A stretch of DNA of 64,000 nt from Streptomyces sp. DI166 (GTDB lineage: Bacteria > Actinomycetota > Actinomycetes > Streptomycetales > Streptomycetaceae), in NCBI RefSeq assembly GCF_900091315.1, contig NZ_FLSP01000015.1, positions 1 through 64,000 of the forward strand. Reading direction: 5' to 3'. Position 1 is the stretch's first letter; the number at the start of each line of letters is the position of its first letter. The translations under genes and the position numbers were made by a program. This document shows positions 25,287-33,617 of the stretch, one piece after another. The notes beneath the pieces were generated by a model. The model searched no databases. It had not been told where the DNA came from and worked only from the letters and a program-made list of their open reading frames with translations.

Positions 25287-26512
25287 CCGGACTCGGCACC
25301 TCCGCCCGCGGGGCCGCGACCGGATCGGGGGACCGGTCGCGGCCCCGCGCCGCCCTGCCCGCCCTCTGCCTCACCCAGATCACCAGCTGGGGCATCGTCT
25401 ACTACGCGTTCCCCGTCCTGAACCCCGGGATCACCCACGCGACCGGCTGGCCGGCCGGGGCGACCACCGCGGCCTTCTCCCTCGCGCTCGTCGTCTCCGC
25501 CCTCGCCGGTATCCGCGTGGGCCGGATCCTGGACCGGCGCGGCCCCCGCGCCGTCATGACCACCGGTTCCGTCATCGGCACCGCCGGTCTGCTGCTCGTG
25601 TCCGCCGCCCCCAACCTGCCGGTCTTCTTCGCCGGTTGGGCCCTGACCGGACTCGCGATGGCCACCACGTTCTACCAGCCCGCCTTCGCCGCCCTCACCC
25701 GCTGGTGGGCCCCCGACCACGTGCGCGCGCTCACCGTCGTCACCCTCGCCGGCGGACTCGCCTCCACCGTCTTCGCGCCCCTGACCGCCCTGCTCGCCGA
25801 GCACCTGTCCTGGCGCCACACCTACCTGGTCCTCGCCGCACTGCTCGCGGTCCTGACCGTCCCCGCGCACGCGCTGGCGCTGCGCGCGCCCTGGCCGCCC
25901 GCACCGACCCCCGCGCGGGACAAGGCCGACGGCGCCGCGACCGACGCCGGGAGCCGCCCGTTCCGGCTCCTCGCCGTGGCGTTCACCCTGTCGGCGTTCG
26001 CGATGTACGCCGTGGTCGTCGCGGTCGTCCCGCTGCTGCTCGAACGCGGCTACTCGACCGCCCAGGCCGCCTGGATCCTCGGCATCGGCGGCGCGGGACA
26101 GACCCTCGGCCGCACCCTGTACGCCGCGCTCGCGCGCCGCACCACCCCAACGGCCCGCACCACGACCCTGATCGCGCTCGGCGCCCTGACCACGGCCGCC
26201 TTCGCCGCCGTCCCCGGGCCGTACGCGCTGCTGGTCGCCGTGTCGGTCGTGGCCGGCATGGTCCGCGGCAACCTCACCCTGCTGCAGGCCACCGCCGTCA
26301 CCGACCGCTGGGGCACCGCCCACTACGGACGCCTCTCCGGGCTCCTCGCCGCACCGTCCACCACGGCGGCGGCCCTCGCGCCGTTCGCGGGCGCCGCGCT
26401 GGCGGTCCCCCTCGGCGGTTACGGGCCGCTGTTCCTCCTCCTGGCGACGGTCTCCGTGGCCGCCGCGCTCGTCTCGCCGTGGACGGCCCCGGGAGCCCAC
26501 CGGTCTCCGTGA
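25283..26512 (+). CDS. MFS transporter of the ars locus
   Basis: The 409-residue protein has 12 hydrophobic segments and the MFS loop-2 motif (GRILDRRGPRAVM). The GTG overlaps the flavoprotein stop, so it should export the product of, or act with, that enzyme; an organoarsenical or other arsenic species is the natural guess. It is not obviously ArsJ, since no glyceraldehyde-3-phosphate dehydrogenase gene accompanies it. Confidence 0.85.
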   Translation: MTGLGTSARGAATGSGDRSRPRAALPALCLTQITSWGIVYYAFPVLNPGITHATGWPAGATTAAFSLALVVSALAGIRVGRILDRRGPRAVMTTGSVIGTAGLLLVSAAPNLPVFFAGWALTGLAMATTFYQPAFAALTRWWAPDHVRALTVVTLAGGLASTVFAPLTALLAEHLSWRHTYLVLAALLAVLTVPAHALALRAPWPPAPTPARDKADGAATDAGSRPFRLLAVAFTLSAFAMYAVVVAVVPLLLERGYSTAQAAWILGIGGAGQTLGRTLYAALARRTTPTARTTTLIALGALTTAAFAAVPGPYALLVAVSVVAGMVRGNLTLLQATAVTDRWGTAHYGRLSGLLAAPSTTAAALAPFAGAALAVPLGGYGPLFLLLATVSVAAALVSPWTAPGAHRSP

Positions 26513-26601
26513 TGACATCCAACACCCGGCGTGTATACGACTTCTGTGACTGATGAGACGTCAGTGAAGCTGGTGGGACTTTAAATTACTGAACCGTAAC
26601 C

Positions 26602-26613
26602 TACCGACCGGTA
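26602..26613. promoter_or_regulatory. Inverted repeat upstream of the lipase gene
   Basis: TACCG and CGGTA flank two bases, inside a wider pair GTAACC / GGTTAC (26596-26638). The area is the only A+T-richer stretch between the MFS gene and the lipase start and may hold its promoter and operator. Confidence 0.3.
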
Positions 26614-26692
26614 TCGATCAGCCGGTTACCGCCAGTACGGTCCTGGCGAACCGTTCCCGCACTCCTGCCAGCCGCTTCACAGGAGGTTCGCC

Positions 26693-28018
26693 ATGCCCGT
26701 ACGCAGACGGCTCCTGGCCGCGAGCGTTGTCACCGCCGCCTGCCTGGGCGCCCAGGCCCTGTGCGGAACCGCCGCCACCGCCACCGACGAGGTCGTGTCC
26801 CGGGGCATCACGATCCCGGCCTTCTACAACCCGCCCACCACCCTGCCCGCCGCGGACGGCGCCCTCGTGCGCAGCGAGCCGCTGAAGCTGGCCCTGAGCC
26901 TGCCGAGCCTGAACGGACCCCTGCCGGGGAAGGCGACCCGGCTGATGTACAAGTCCACGGATTCCAATGGCAGGCCCGTCGCCGTGACCGGCGCGTACAT
27001 CGAGCCCTCCGCCGCCTGGAAGGGCGACGGTCCGCGTCCGCTGGTCGTGGTCGCGCCCGGCACGATGGGGCAGGGCGACCAGTGCTCGGCCTCCATGGGA
27101 CTTGAGCACCCGATCCGGTTCAACGGCGAGACGGTGTCCGTCGGTTACGAGGACCTGACGATCTACCGGCTGCTCGCCAAGGGCACGGCGGTCGTCGTCA
27201 CCGACTACGTCGGACTCGGCGCCACCGACCGGCTGCACACCTACGTCAACCGCGTCGACGAGGCGCACGCCGTACTGAACGCCGTCCGCGCCGCCCGCCA
27301 GGTGGCCGGGGCCTCGGTGACCGCGGAGTCGCGGGTCGGCCTGTTCGGGTACAGCCAGGGCGGCGGGGCGAGCGCGGCGGCGGCGGAGCTGCAGCCGTCG
27401 TACGCCCCGGACGTGAACCTCGTCGGCGCGTACGCCGGTGCCCCGCCCGCCGATCTGGACAAGGTCACGCGGGCCATCGACGGCAAGGAGCTGGCCGGGG
27501 CGCTGGGCTGGTCGCTCAACGGCTTCGTGCAGTCCGACCCGAGTCTGAAGCCGATCGCCGACGCGCATTTGAACAGCAAGGGCCGGGCGGCGATGACCGA
27601 CCTGTCGACGATGTGCGTGGGCGACGCGATCCTCAAGTACGCGGGCGCGGACAGCGAGGACTGGACGAAGGACGGCCGCTCGATCAGCGAGATCATCGCG
27701 GTCTACCCGAATCTGACGGCGTTCATCGACAGCCAGCGCATCGGGAAGCTGAAGCCGAAGGCGCCGGTGCGGGTGGTGACGGGCATCAGCGACAACCTGG
27801 TCCCGCACGGCCAGGCCCGGCAGCTCGCCAAGGACTGGTGCGCCAAGGGCGCGAACGTGACCTACCAGGCCGAGCTGGTCCCGCCGCTGGGCAGCTCGCT
27901 GCTCAACCACATGACGCCGCTGCTGACCGACCAGGGCGAGGCGGTCGACTGGATCGTCGACCGGCTCAAGGGCCGCGGCGTCTCCTCCAACTGCTGGAGC
28001 ATGCCGCTGCAGCCCTGA
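26693..28018 (+). CDS. Secreted lipase/esterase (secretory lipase family)
   Basis: The 441-residue alpha/beta hydrolase has a signal peptide to about residue 31, the nucleophile elbow GYSQGGG (Ser221), a candidate Asp in GISDNLVPHGQA and a candidate His in LLNHMTPLL. The layout fits the secretory lipase family (PF03583-type), which splits acylglycerols or other esters outside the cell. An AGGAGG ribosome site lies six bases before the ATG. Confidence 0.9.
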   Translation: MPVRRRLLAASVVTAACLGAQALCGTAATATDEVVSRGITIPAFYNPPTTLPAADGALVRSEPLKLALSLPSLNGPLPGKATRLMYKSTDSNGRPVAVTGAYIEPSAAWKGDGPRPLVVVAPGTMGQGDQCSASMGLEHPIRFNGETVSVGYEDLTIYRLLAKGTAVVVTDYVGLGATDRLHTYVNRVDEAHAVLNAVRAARQVAGASVTAESRVGLFGYSQGGGASAAAAELQPSYAPDVNLVGAYAGAPPADLDKVTRAIDGKELAGALGWSLNGFVQSDPSLKPIADAHLNSKGRAAMTDLSTMCVGDAILKYAGADSEDWTKDGRSISEIIAVYPNLTAFIDSQRIGKLKPKAPVRVVTGISDNLVPHGQARQLAKDWCAKGANVTYQAELVPPLGSSLLNHMTPLLTDQGEAVDWIVDRLKGRGVSSNCWSMPLQP

Positions 28019-28031
28019 CGAAAAGCGCGCC

Positions 28032-28790
28032 TCAGTCCAGGCGGTCGGCGAGCCCGGCCGCCTGGAACGCGGCCACCACGTCCTCGCGGGTCTCGGTGAA
28101 GTGGGCCCAGCTGTCGCAGTGCACCGGCACGACCCTGCGGGCGTCGAGGACGCGGGCGGCCTCGGCGGCCCCGGCACTGTCCAGGACCAGCGCGGCGCCG
28201 TCGAAGAAGTGCGGGGAGCGAGGGGCCCCGGCGAACAGGATCGCGGTGTCGACCGGACCGAAGCGGTCGGCGATCTCCTTGACCGCGTCCAGGGAGGCGT
28301 TGTCGCCGCTGACGTAGACCGAGGGCAGGCCCTCGCCGGTCAGGACGAAGCCGGCCACCTCACCGAGGACGCCTTCCACCGCCTCGCGCGGACCGGGCCC
28401 GTGGATCGCCGGTACGGCGGTGACGGTGACCGTGCCGCCGCCGGGGCGCTCCAGCTCCACGCTCTCCCAGTCCGCCAGGCCCTGGGCGGTGCCGCCGAGG
28501 CGGGTACCGCCGCCCGGGGTGGTCAGGGTGAGCGGGACGTCGGCGAGCAGGGCGCGGCCGGAGTCGTCGAGGTTGTCGGCGTGCTCGTCGTGGGAGAGCA
28601 GGACCACGTCGATCCGGCCCAGTTCCGCGGGCTGGGCGCTCGGCGGGGCCAGCTTGCGCTGGGTCGGGCGGCCCGGCCGCACGTACTCGCGGGGGGTGTC
28701 GAAGGTGGGGTCGGTGAGGAAGTTCAGACCGCCGTAGTCGAAGAAGGCGGTGGGGCCGCCGAGGACGCGGATGGACAGGTTGCTGGACAT
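28032..28790 (-). CDS. Metallo-beta-lactamase-fold hydrolase (UlaG-like)
   Basis: The 252-residue protein has the MBL-fold metal site SHDEHADN, with Asn where the usual motif has a second-metal His. Later ligands are probably in VSGDNAS and VPVHCDSW. Relatives act on small esters or phosphodiesters. GAGGAG precedes the ATG at 28790. It is divergent from a CGNR regulator across a short region with two inverted repeats. Confidence 0.85.
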   Translation of the reverse strand: MSSNLSIRVLGGPTAFFDYGGLNFLTDPTFDTPREYVRPGRPTQRKLAPPSAQPAELGRIDVVLLSHDEHADNLDDSGRALLADVPLTLTTPGGGTRLGGTAQGLADWESVELERPGGGTVTVTAVPAIHGPGPREAVEGVLGEVAGFVLTGEGLPSVYVSGDNASLDAVKEIADRFGPVDTAILFAGAPRSPHFFDGAALVLDSAGAAEAARVLDARRVVPVHCDSWAHFTETREDVVAAFQAAGLADRLD

Positions 28791-28802
28791 AAACCTGGAC
28801 TC

Positions 28803-28832
28803 CTCACGGATAGAAGGTGGTTTATCCGTGAG
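28803..28832. promoter_or_regulatory. Perfect 10-bp inverted repeat in divergent promoter
   Basis: CTCACGGATA and TATCCGTGAG are exact complements separated by ten bases, just upstream of the MBL-fold gene. This has the size and symmetry of an operator for a dimeric regulator, most simply the divergent CGNR protein. Confidence 0.6.
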
Positions 28833-28845
28833 AGACACTACCCCT

Positions 28846-28879
28846 TTCTCATGGATAGGTGCAACGCCTACCATGAGAA
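28846..28879. promoter_or_regulatory. Second inverted repeat, covering the regulator start
   Basis: TTCTCATGG and CCATGAGAA pair over 16 bases; extra TAGG/CCTA pairing extends the stem with one bulge. It spans the ATG at 28873, so it could serve autoregulation at the DNA or mRNA level. Confidence 0.5.
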
Positions 28880-29484
28880 GCATGAACGGAACCGTGGCCT
28901 CCGACAGCACCCCGCCGCCGCCCGCGCCCGGCGCGGAGCAGTACCCGGCGCTGGACTTCGCCAACAGCGTGTACGCCGTGCCCGGCGGGCACTACGTGGA
29001 CCTGCTCGGCACACCCGAGGGCGCCGAGCAGTGGCTGGTGGAGCGCGGGCTGGCCCCCGCCGACGCGGGCATCCGGGAGCAGTGCGCGGCACAGCTCAGG
29101 TCCCTGCGCGAACAGGTCCGCGCCCTGCTGGCGGCCCACATGGACGGCACCCCGGCCCCGTCCGGCGCCCTGGCCGCGGTGAACGACGCCCTCACCCGCG
29201 CCCCGGCCGCCGCACTCCTGCACTGGGACCCGGCACGGGGCCTGCACCGCCGGGCGGCCCACCCCACCGACCAGATCCTCGACCACGCCCTGGCGGCCCT
29301 GGCCACCAACGCCGCCGACCTGCTGACCGGCCCCGACGCCCCCCGCCTCACCCCCTGCGCCTCCCCGCCCTGCATCCGCTACTTCCTCCGCCACGGCCGC
29401 CGCCAGTGGTGCTCGACGCGCTGCGGGGACCGGGTACGGGCGGCCCGGGCGTACGCGCGGAAGACGGGCGCGCGGGAGGACTGA
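28873..29484 (+). CDS. CGNR zinc-finger (ABATE domain) regulator
   Basis: The product of about 203 residues has an N-terminal ABATE-type domain (LDFANSVYAV...DLLGTPEGAEQWL) and a C-terminal CGNR-like zinc finger: CASPPCIRYF, then WCSTRCGDRVRAARAYAR. Such proteins are predicted DNA-binding regulators. The start may be the ATG at 28873 or at 28882; neither has a strong ribosome site. The divergent MBL-fold gene is its likely target. Confidence 0.85.
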   Translation: MRSMNGTVASDSTPPPPAPGAEQYPALDFANSVYAVPGGHYVDLLGTPEGAEQWLVERGLAPADAGIREQCAAQLRSLREQVRALLAAHMDGTPAPSGALAAVNDALTRAPAAALLHWDPARGLHRRAAHPTDQILDHALAALATNAADLLTGPDAPRLTPCASPPCIRYFLRHGRRQWCSTRCGDRVRAARAYARKTGARED

Positions 29485-29487
29485 GCC

Positions 29488-29931
29488 TCAGTACCGCAGC
29501 GCCCTGGCCACCTTCGCCTGTACGTCCCCCGACAGGTCGCGCCGGCTGCGGGCCGTGGCGTCCTTCGTGGCGCCCGCTCCGACGTCCGAGACGGTGACGA
29601 CGGTCGTGTCGAGGCGGTTGCCGTTCTCGTCGGTGAAGTCGATCTGGACGAGGAAGGACTTGGTCGAGTCGGCGGTGTTCTTCGCGGTGAGCGTCACCTC
29701 CGCCTTGCCGCCGGACGTGGACGGCTTGCCCAGGGTCACCTCGTCCTTGGCGTTCACGCCGTTCTTGACGTCCTGGAACCTGCGGTCCGCCTCCGAGGCG
29801 AGCGACTCCGCCGCCGACTGGGCCCGGCTCACCACGCTCGACGGGGTGTCGTCGTCGGAGCAGGACGTCAGGGCCGCCGAGGCCGCCAGCGCGGCGGCGG
29901 ACAGCAGGCAGAGGGTCCGGTGGCGGGACAT
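29488..29931 (-). CDS. Small lipoprotein with beta-sandwich domain
   Basis: The 147-residue product has a lipoprotein signal with lipobox ALTSC (Cys24). The rest looks like a helical neck (residues 30-60) and a small beta-sandwich (VEVTLTAKNTADSTKSF-like strands) akin to FxLYD-type domains. I do not recognise a function. It is convergent with the CGNR gene, ending 3 bp from its stop. Confidence 0.72.
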   Translation of the reverse strand: MSRHRTLCLLSAAALAASAALTSCSDDDTPSSVVSRAQSAAESLASEADRRFQDVKNGVNAKDEVTLGKPSTSGGKAEVTLTAKNTADSTKSFLVQIDFTDENGNRLDTTVVTVSDVGAGATKDATARSRRDLSGDVQAKVARALRY

Positions 29932-30118
29932 GCGGGCCTCCAGGGTCGGCGGATTCCTTCATTGAAGGTCCGGGCAACCGCTCCCGCACCTCGGCGCCTC
30001 ACCCGTACGGCCCACTCCCGTGGTGGGCGGCCGTGCCCCGTCGGAACGTGGAGCCGACGACCCACCGGCGGGCGGCGCCCCCGCGCCGGCCGCCCCGGAG
30101 AAGACGGGACGACGGCCC

Positions 30119-30667
30119 ATGACACAGCAGCCGCAGTCACACCCCCAGCAGTCGCAGCAGACCGGTGAGGGGGCGCGGGGGCAGCAGCCGCCCCCCGTGT
30201 GGGACGAGGCCCACCGGCCCTCGGGGCCCACGCCCGGAACCACCGGCTGGGCCGGGCCCGTGCCCGGGGCCACCCCCTGGCAGACCGGAGGGCTCGTCTT
30301 CGCCGGTGTGCTGATGATGGTCAACGGCGTGGTCGCCGTGCTCCAGGGCATCTCGGCCATCGCCACGGACGACGTGTACGAGCGGATCAACGACTACGTC
30401 TACAAGATCAGCCTCACCGGCTGGGGCGTCATCCTGCTCTGCCTCGGCGCCGTCGCGCTGGTCGTCGGCTGGGGCATCCTCCAGGGCGCCTGGTGGGCCC
30501 GGATCACCGGTATCTTCCTGGCCTCCCTGAGCCTGGTGGCCAACTTCCTCTTCCTGCCGTACCAGCCCGTCTGGTCGGTTCTCATGGTCGCGCTGGACTT
30601 CTTCGTGATCTGGGCCCTCGCCACCGCTCCCGACCGGGAGAAGAAGACGAGGGCCAAGACGTCCTGA
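30119..30667 (+). CDS. Four-TM membrane protein with Pro/Gln-rich N-terminus
   Basis: The 182-residue protein has a disordered Gln/Pro-rich N-terminus of about 50 residues and then four membrane segments (about 56-75, 100-122, 127-146, 148-168), in the pattern of a common family of small actinobacterial membrane proteins. Function is unknown. I chose the ATG at 30119; an upstream GTG would add a Pro/Arg-rich tail unlike membrane protein starts. Confidence 0.7.
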   Translation: MTQQPQSHPQQSQQTGEGARGQQPPPVWDEAHRPSGPTPGTTGWAGPVPGATPWQTGGLVFAGVLMMVNGVVAVLQGISAIATDDVYERINDYVYKISLTGWGVILLCLGAVALVVGWGILQGAWWARITGIFLASLSLVANFLFLPYQPVWSVLMVALDFFVIWALATAPDREKKTRAKTS

Positions 30668-30673
30668 CCGGCC

Positions 30674-31042
30674 TCACACGTGTCCCAGGCCACCACTCCC
30701 GAAGGACCCGCTCGATCCGGGCAGCCAGCGTTTGCGCCGCTGATCCTTTCCGGTTCTGCTGCCCGCGTGCCGGAGCTGGTACGGCATCAACCGTTCCCCG
30801 CCCTCCGCGCGCGGCAGCTCATCGGGCTCCCGCATCTCCCGCATCTCGTGGACCGGCCCGCCCTCGGGCATCTTGGGATGGTCCTCGGGAGAGGGATGCG
30901 GCAGCTCACGGTCCATGACCCGCATGCCGAACTGCACGGCCCACACCAGTGCACCGGCGATGATCAGGCCGCCCACAAAGGCCGCGACCACGTTGAGTAC
31001 TTCGCTCGACGTGGCCGCCAGAACAACCGTCGTCGTACTCAT
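30674..31042 (-). CDS. Small single-TM membrane protein (DUF6479-like)
   Basis: The 122-residue product has one membrane helix at about 13-36 and a long charged cytoplasmic tail rich in Pro, Glu and Arg. Such small proteins are common in Streptomyces with no known role. It ends 6 bp from the convergent four-TM gene and diverges from the M24 peptidase gene across 39 bp. Confidence 0.65.
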   Translation of the reverse strand: MSTTTVVLAATSSEVLNVVAAFVGGLIIAGALVWAVQFGMRVMDRELPHPSPEDHPKMPEGGPVHEMREMREPDELPRAEGGERLMPYQLRHAGSRTGKDQRRKRWLPGSSGSFGSGGLGHV

Positions 31043-31069
31043 ATCCCAATTATCACCCAATCGGACGAT

Positions 31070-31075
31070 TAGGCT
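31070..31075 (+). promoter_or_regulatory. Candidate -10 box for a leaderless M24 peptidase mRNA
   Basis: TAGGCT fits the TANNNT -10 consensus and ends six bases before the GTG at 31082, with no room for a ribosome site. Confidence 0.35.
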
Positions 31076-31081
31076 CTTCCT

Positions 31082-32233
31082 GTGCATGGCGAGACCACCG
31101 AGCGCTCCACCGAGCCGGTCATGGGGCGCTTCACCGAACAGGACCACGCGGACCGTATGGAACGAGCCACCCGGGACGCCATCACCGCCGGGCTGGCGGG
31201 CCTGCTGATCACCCCGGGTCCCGACATGACCTGGCTGTGCGGCTACCGCCCGCCCGCGCTCACCGAACGGCTGACGCTGCTCGTCCTGACCCCCGAGTCC
31301 GAGCCCCGGCTCCTGGTGCCCGCGCTGGAACGCGGGGACGCCGAGGCCTGCCCAGGCGCGGGCGCGCTGCGGATCTCCGCGTGGAGCGACGGCCAGGACC
31401 CCTACGCCGCCGCGGCCGGACTGCTGCGCCCGCAGGGTCACTACGGCGTCTCCGACTCCACCTGGGCCCTGCACCTGCTGGGCCTCCAGGAGGCCCTGCC
31501 GCTGACCTCGTACCGCGCGCTGACGACCGTGCTGCCGATGCTGCGCGCGGTGAAGGACGCCCACGAGCTGGACCGGCTGGCGGCGGCGGGCGCGGCGGCC
31601 GACGCCACGTACGAGGAGATCCTCTCCGTGCGCTTCTCCGGGCGCCGCGAGCGGGAGGTGGCCGACGACCTGACCCGGCTGCTGCTCAAGCACGGACACT
31701 CCCAGGTCGACTTCACGGTCGTCGGCTCGGGCCCCAACGGCGCCGACCCGCACCACGAGGCCGGTGACCGGGTCATCGAGCACGGCGACATGGTGGTCCT
31801 GGACTTCGGCGGCCTGCGCGACGGCTACGGCTCCGACACCACCCGCACCGTGCACGTCGGCGAGCCCACCGAGGAGGAGATCCGGGTCCACGAGACCGTG
31901 CGCACGGCCCAGCAGGCGGCCTTCGAGGCGGTGCGCCCCGGCGTGCCCTGCCAGGAGATCGACCGGATGGCGCGCACGGTCATCGAGACCGCCGGGTACG
32001 GCGAGCACTTCGTCCACCGCACCGGCCACGGCATCGGGGTCACCACGCACGAGCCGCCGTACCTGGTGACCGGCGAGGAGGCGCCGCTGGTGCCGGGCAT
32101 GTGCTTCTCGATCGAGCCGGGCATCTATCTGCCGGGCCGCTTCGGGGTGCGCATCGAGGACATCGTGACCTGCACCGAGGACGGCGGCCGCCGCCTGAAC
32201 AACACCTCCCGGAAACTGGCCCTGGTGGAGTGA
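31082..32233 (+). CDS. M24-family aminopeptidase (Xaa-Pro dipeptidase type)
   Basis: The 383-residue protein has an N-terminal creatinase-like domain (about 1-150) and a pita-bread catalytic domain with all five metal ligands visible: Asp in VLDFGGL, Asp in SDTTRT, His in RTGHGIGV, Glu in SIEPGIYL and Glu in VRIEDIV. It should cleave X-Pro bonds of peptides in the cytoplasm. The start is GTG at 31082, or ATG 13 codons later. Confidence 0.9.
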   Translation: MHGETTERSTEPVMGRFTEQDHADRMERATRDAITAGLAGLLITPGPDMTWLCGYRPPALTERLTLLVLTPESEPRLLVPALERGDAEACPGAGALRISAWSDGQDPYAAAAGLLRPQGHYGVSDSTWALHLLGLQEALPLTSYRALTTVLPMLRAVKDAHELDRLAAAGAAADATYEEILSVRFSGRREREVADDLTRLLLKHGHSQVDFTVVGSGPNGADPHHEAGDRVIEHGDMVVLDFGGLRDGYGSDTTRTVHVGEPTEEEIRVHETVRTAQQAAFEAVRPGVPCQEIDRMARTVIETAGYGEHFVHRTGHGIGVTTHEPPYLVTGEEAPLVPGMCFSIEPGIYLPGRFGVRIEDIVTCTEDGGRRLNNTSRKLALVE

Positions 32234-32651
32234 GGCTCCCGGACAGCTCCGCGCTCCACTGCGGCTGCGGCAGCCAGGCGCCACCCGCGCCGAAGCCGTA
32301 AAAGGGACCGCTGCGCGTCCACGGCAGCGGCACCCGCCAGCCGTCGCGATCTCCTCTGCGGTGCGGTTCTCCACCATCCCTGCCACCGCGTCCGCGCCCT
32401 CAACCGGACCCGGTCCGGAGCACGGGATTCCCCGTGTGAGGGAATTGTGACGGAGCCTTGAACTCCACAACCGTTGCCGCAGGTTGACAGGGGATCAGGC
32501 CCCCACCACCATGGGTTTCGCGCTGGGGCCCATGTGACCAATGAGCCCAGTGTTTCTTCGACCACCACCCCGGTACGGCACGGCCCGCCGTCGCTGTGCG
32601 CTGCCCGCCTGCCGTCGCCCGGGTTCTGCTCACGCCAAGATGGGGATTCGC
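32234..32651. other. Gene-free region upstream of the LAETG gene
   Basis: About 420 bp without a convincing gene. It contains a perfect palindromic stem CCGGACC-C-GGTCCGG at about 32405-32419, a nearby CACGGG/CCCGTG pair and an isolated TTGACA (32484-32489) that could be a -35 element. Minus-strand open frames run through it but extend antisense through neighbouring genes. Confidence 0.5.
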
Positions 32652-33581
32652 ATGTCCATAGCGAGACGTGTCATCGCGCGGCGCCTGCTGGGGACGGGCG
32701 CCGTGTCGCTCGCCCTGTGCGCCGCCACGGTCGCCGCCGCGTCCGGCGCCCACGCCACCGGCACTCCGGGCGGGGACGGCTGGAAGACGGGGGGCCACTA
32801 CAAGCCCGGTACCGGGCCGGGCACCGAGACCGCCACCGAGCGGTGCCAGTTCTCGCTGGACGGGGTCACCTTCCAGGACTCGGTCAAGGTCGACGGCGAG
32901 AACCTGAAGCCGGACGAGAACGGCAAGGTGCACATCAAGGTCCGTACCGCGGGCGACGCGGCGACCTGCACCGCCTCCCTCGCCTCCTACCTGGCGCACG
33001 GCCCGACGTTCGCCACCTCCGGCCTGCAGGTCCTGGTCGGCTTCGACACGGTCACCGTGAAGCAGGGCGAGACCGACTCCCTCGACATCCCGGTGCCGGA
33101 CAAGGGCTGCTTCGGGCAGATCGACCTCTACCGGGGCGCCGTCAAGTACGACGGCGACTACAACTCCGACGACGGCTTCGAGCACGGTGACGCGCCCAAG
33201 GGCCCGGACCGCCCGGTCATCAAGGACAAGCTGATCGCGGCCTGGAACGGCGGCACGTCGGACTGCACGATCGACTCCCCGCCCCCGACCACCCCGGAGG
33301 AATCCACCCCGCCGGAGGAGTCCACCCCGCCGTCGGAGCCCCCGGCGAGCGAGCCGCCCGCGAGCGAACCCCCGGCGAGCGAGACGCCCGAGGAGCCGAC
33401 CCCCTCGGACTCCACCACGCCCCCGGCCCCGACCCCGAACGGCGGCGACGGCGGCAACCTCGCCGAGACGGGCGCCGACAGCAGCACGCTCCCCGTCACC
33501 ATCGGCGCGGCGGTGCTCCTGGCGGGCGGCGCGGCCATCGTCCTGACCACCCGCAGGCGCCGCACGCAGTCGGGGTCGTAA
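32652..33581 (+). CDS. LAETG-type sortase-anchored cell-wall protein
   Basis: The 309-residue product has an Arg-rich signal peptide (to about residue 35), a beta-rich domain with several Cys (40-210), a Pro/Ser/Glu stalk with SEPPASEPPA repeats (215-265), and a sorting signal: LAETG at about 270-274, a hydrophobic segment and a final RRRR tail. LAxTG motifs are used by the class E sortases of Streptomyces. It may be a surface adhesin or spacer. No sortase gene is in this window. An ATG four codons upstream is an alternative start. Confidence 0.87.
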   Translation: MSIARRVIARRLLGTGAVSLALCAATVAAASGAHATGTPGGDGWKTGGHYKPGTGPGTETATERCQFSLDGVTFQDSVKVDGENLKPDENGKVHIKVRTAGDAATCTASLASYLAHGPTFATSGLQVLVGFDTVTVKQGETDSLDIPVPDKGCFGQIDLYRGAVKYDGDYNSDDGFEHGDAPKGPDRPVIKDKLIAAWNGGTSDCTIDSPPPTTPEESTPPEESTPPSEPPASEPPASEPPASETPEEPTPSDSTTPPAPTPNGGDGGNLAETGADSSTLPVTIGAAVLLAGGAAIVLTTRRRRTQSGS

Positions 33582-33617
33582 GCCCGGCCGGTACGTGAGG
33601 CGCTCTGGGTAGGGCGC

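Noticed and set aside
32234..32651. A c-di-AMP (ydaO-type) riboswitch ahead of the wall protein gene
   Set aside because: The length would fit, but I could not find the conserved ydaO core sequences; only simple hairpins are visible.
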